This document shows, one piece after another, positions 6,339-7,881 of a stretch of 7,881 bases of DNA. The stretch spans positions 1 through 7,881 of the forward strand of contig DATJAO010000024.1 in the NCBI GenBank assembly GCA_035516175.1. The letters run 5' to 3'. The translations under genes and the position numbers were made by a program. Within the stretch, counting starts at the first letter, position 1; each line of letters opens with the position of its first letter. The notes under the pieces were generated by a model. It searched no databases. It was not told the origin of the DNA and saw only the letters and a list, made by a program, of their open reading frames with translations. This DNA comes from DASPSR01 sp035516175. GTDB taxonomy: Bacteria; Nitrospirota; UBA9217.

Positions 6339-6360
6339 CCGGGGTCATAGGTGACCGCGG
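6339..6360. repeat. Imperfect inverted repeat CCGGGGTCA-TAGG-TGACCGCGG
   Basis: Two 9-nt arms pair with a single G/G mismatch around a 4-nt loop. It lies 31 nt after the DUF3443 stop. It could fold as an RNA hairpin at the 3' end of that transcript, but no T-run follows (CGTCACAGCG), so a factor-independent terminator is not supported. It could also be a protein-binding site. Confidence 0.45.
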
Positions 6361-6372
6361 CGTCACAGCGAA

Positions 6373-6398
6373 CCTTCTACAGAAGGATAAGTATATCC
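6373..6398. repeat. Two overlapping inverted repeats
   Basis: CCTTCT-AC-AGAAGG (6373-6386) is a perfect dyad. Its right arm shares GG with GGATA-AGTA-TATCC (6385-6398), a second perfect dyad. As RNA the two would compete for the same bases; as DNA they could be adjacent half-site pairs. Their job is unknown. Confidence 0.4.
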
Positions 6399-6423
6399 AC
6401 TTAAAAAGGAATTAAATGCCAAA

Positions 6424-6453
6424 TTGACAATAATGCAAGATCGGTGATATTAT
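6424..6453 (+). promoter_or_regulatory. Sigma-70-type promoter for the RND efflux operon
   Basis: TTGACA (6424-6429, a perfect -35) and TATTAT (6448-6453, one mismatch to TATAAT) are separated by 18 nt. Transcription would start near 6460, about 110 nt upstream of the adaptor ATG at 6571, in the direction of the operon. This is the only strong promoter-like pair I found in the window. Confidence 0.65.
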
Positions 6454-6456
6454 CAC
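6444..6456. promoter_or_regulatory. Palindrome GTGATA-T-TATCAC over the -10, candidate operator
   Basis: A perfect dyad with 6-nt arms and a 1-nt centre covers the whole -10 hexamer. Binding of a dimeric regulator here would block RNA polymerase, the usual arrangement for repressor control of drug-efflux operons. No regulator gene is present in the window, so the binding protein is unknown. The -10 itself contributes to the AT-rich centre, so part of the symmetry could be coincidental. Confidence 0.5.
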
Positions 6457-6570
6457 GCAAGAATTCTTTCTTCTAAAGTTCTATTAAAAAACCCCGGGAA
6501 AACCGACCTCCCCGTTCAAGCTCTGGAGCACGCGCTGGGGGCAGGAATATTCATTTATGAGGCCACGATT

Positions 6571-7800
6571 ATGACATCCACACAAGAAACGAATGACAAC
6601 AGTATGCCTGCGCGGACCCCTTTCGCAGCGTTCCTAAGAAGCTGGTGGCTTGGGCTGGTAGTGATATGCCTCCTTGTTGTCGGGGCGTTCATCTTCTTAG
6701 CCAAGGGCGGCCAAAAGGCGCCGCGGGCCGCCCAGCAAGGAGCGTCTGCCGTGCCGAGCGTGCCGGTTGTGGCTACCGCAGTGAAGAAGGGCAATCTTGA
6801 TGTTTACCTTTCCGGGCTCGGCGCGGTCACGCCGCTTGAAACCGTTACCGTGAAAAGCCGCGTTGACGGAGAGTTGACAAGAATCCTCTTCCAGGAAGGT
6901 CAGATCGTAAAAAGAGGTGAGCTACTTGCCGAAATCGACCCGCGACCCTACGAAGTACAGCTGACCCAGGCCGAGGGGGCATTGGCCCGCGATCAGGCGC
7001 TTTTGCAAAACGCCCAACTCGACCTAGAACGGTATAAGGACCTTGTCAAGAAGGATTTAATCCCGCAACAGCAGCTCGACACCCAGGCATCCCTAGTGCA
7101 CCAGTATGAAGGAGCGGTCAAGGCCGATCAGGGGCAGATCGACAACGCCAAGCTGCAGCTGATCTACTCCCGCATCACTGCACCGGTTAGCGGCCGAATA
7201 GGATTGCGTCAAGTTGACCAGGGGAATATCGTTCACGCCACCGATACCGGCGGCCTCGTCGTGATTACCGAGCTGCAACCGATCACGGTGATTTTCTCCC
7301 TACCCGAGGACAATCTCTCGCAGGTATTGGGCAAACTCAGGAGCGGGACACGGCTGACCGTCGAGGCGTACGATAGGGAACAGACGCAGAAAATCGCAAC
7401 GGGCACCCTTTTGACGGTAGACAACCAGATCGACCCGAACACGGGCACAGTCAAGCTTAAGGCCACGTTCCCGAATACGAACAATGAACTCTTTCCGAAC
7501 CAGTTCGTCAATGCCCGCCTCATCATTGACGTCAAACACGATGCTCTTATTGTTCCGGCGCCTGCCATACAGCGGGGACCTCAGGGCACGTTCGTCTATG
7601 TTGTGAAAACAGACCAGACGGCAGCACTGCGTCTCGTCACCGTCGGGGTCACCCAGGAAGGGAACGCGTCTATTACCTCAGGGCTGTCTGTTGGTGAACT
7701 CGTCGTGGTGGACGGAGCGGACCGGCTTCGCGACGGCAGCAAGGTCGAGGTGAAGGGCCAAAACAGCGGGGCCCCGACCCCCCAAAGGCAGAGCAAATGA
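6571..7800 (+). CDS. mdtA: MdtA/MuxA-type RND efflux periplasmic adaptor
   Basis: The protein has 409 residues, the usual length for the family. An N-terminal signal-anchor helix is at about 25-44 (no lipobox). The first lipoyl half and barrel strand follow: VVATAVKKGNLDVYLSGLGAV, VKSRVDGELTRILFQEGQIVKRGELLAEIDPRPYE. An alpha-helical coiled-coil hairpin spans about 123-200, including LERYKDLVKKDLIPQQQLD. The second lipoyl half RITAPVSGRIGLRQVDQGNIV is at 201-221. The beta barrel follows with ITVIFSLPEDN and VDNQIDPNTGTVKLKATFPN, then NQFVNARLIID and a membrane-proximal domain. DRAG-like phrases such as 'PVSGRIGLRQVDQGN' are characteristic of MdtA-type adaptors. A GAGG at 6559-6562, 8 nt before ATG 6571, serves as Shine-Dalgarno. 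The adaptor links an RND pump to an outer-membrane factor. The symbol is used at family level only; substrates are unknown. The stop overlaps the pump start (ATGA). Confidence 0.94.
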   Translation: MTSTQETNDNSMPARTPFAAFLRSWWLGLVVICLLVVGAFIFLAKGGQKAPRAAQQGASAVPSVPVVATAVKKGNLDVYLSGLGAVTPLETVTVKSRVDGELTRILFQEGQIVKRGELLAEIDPRPYEVQLTQAEGALARDQALLQNAQLDLERYKDLVKKDLIPQQQLDTQASLVHQYEGAVKADQGQIDNAKLQLIYSRITAPVSGRIGLRQVDQGNIVHATDTGGLVVITELQPITVIFSLPEDNLSQVLGKLRSGTRLTVEAYDREQTQKIATGTLLTVDNQIDPNTGTVKLKATFPNTNNELFPNQFVNARLIIDVKHDALIVPAPAIQRGPQGTFVYVVKTDQTAALRLVTVGVTQEGNASITSGLSVGELVVVDGADRLRDGSKVEVKGQNSGAPTPQRQSK

Positions 7801-7881
7801 ACATCTCCCGTATTTTCATCGAGAGGCCGGTAGCGACCACGCTCTTGATGATTGCCATTCTTCTTGCCGGCGCCGTGGCGT
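7797..7881 (+). CDS. RND efflux inner-membrane transporter, N-terminal fragment
   Basis: The gene starts within the adaptor's stop (ATGA at 7797-7800) and runs off the right edge. The 28 visible residues begin MNISRIFIERPVATTLLM and continue into a hydrophobic helix (IAILLAGAVA). The 'F..RPV.TTLL' amphipathic start followed by TM1 is diagnostic of AcrB/MdtB/MdtC-type RND proton-driven pumps. Together with an MdtA-like adaptor, an MdtB-like or MuxB-like identity is most likely, and a second pump gene (MdtC-like) may follow outside the window. That is an expectation from related operons, not something seen. Confidence 0.9.
   Translation, partial: MNISRIFIERPVATTLLMIAILLAGAVA

Larger units (their letters stand above)
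6308..6570. other. Regulatory gap between the DUF3443 gene and the RND efflux operon
   Basis: 263 nt with no credible gene. It contains, in order, an imperfect 9-bp inverted repeat (6339-6360), an inverted repeat CCTTCT-AC-AGAAGG (6373-6386), an overlapping GGATA-AGTA-TATCC (6385-6398), and a promoter with a palindrome on its -10 (6424-6456). From about 6460 to the ATG there would be a leader of roughly 110 nt, in which I see no riboswitch or attenuator that I recognise. Confidence 0.6.

Noticed and set aside
6339..6360. Factor-independent terminator after the DUF3443 gene
   Set aside because: The hairpin is acceptable but is followed by CGTCACAGCG rather than a T-run, so it is listed only as an inverted repeat.
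1..7881. CRISPR arrays, tRNA or rRNA genes, insertion sequences, phage genes
   Set aside because: No regularly spaced direct repeats, cloverleaf-like segments, transposase or integrase motifs were seen on either strand.

Overview
The window is a stretch of bacterial chromosome, moderately GC-rich by eye, from a Gram-negative (diderm) organism: it encodes two envelope-spanning efflux systems, a lipoprotein and several Sec-exported proteins. The secreted families (a DUF2844/DUF3443 pair, a small OB-fold-like exported protein with an LRD...G.P.W.G tail, a DUF1232 membrane protein and a Tyr/Trp/Pro-rich exported protein) recall Desulfobacterota/Geobacter-type or related environmental proteobacteria. 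That placement is an inference from family resemblance; the window contains no marker gene. All genes found lie on the + strand. I saw no tRNA, rRNA, CRISPR array, transposase or other mobile element.

Layout. (1) Positions 1-2345: the 3' end of a periplasmic adaptor (MacA-like), a stand-alone MacB-type ATPase and its FtsX/MacB-type permease, packed 2 nt apart and then overlapping by 4 nt. This is a tripartite ABC export operon; its outer-membrane partner is not in the window. (2) Positions 2346-3366: a small exported OB-fold-like protein with a strong Shine-Dalgarno, then a DUF1232 (YkvA-like) membrane protein. (3) Positions 3367-3699: a 333-nt non-coding gap with a perfect 14-bp palindrome. 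(4) Positions 3700-6307: an exported Tyr/Trp/Pro-rich protein of unknown function, then an exported DUF2844 protein whose 3' end overlaps a DUF3443 lipoprotein gene by 14 nt. (5) Positions 6308-6570: a regulatory-looking gap with several inverted repeats and a good sigma-70-type promoter whose -10 sits inside a 13-bp palindrome. (6) Positions 6571-7881: an MdtA/MuxA-type RND adaptor overlapping (ATGA) the start of an RND inner-membrane pump that runs off the window.

The most interesting point is the DUF3443 lipoprotein. It carries landmarks of a two-lobed pepsin-like aspartic protease in the right order: DTGSS near residue 79, a YGDGS flap-like motif at 112, NGILGIG at 166, a second DSGS near residue 283, and a C-terminal strand motif. 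It also has twelve cysteines besides the lipid-anchored one. With the overlapping exported DUF2844 gene it may form a two-component envelope module (a protease plus a substrate, inhibitor or partner). Both the protease activity and the pairing are hypotheses read from sequence, not demonstrated here.
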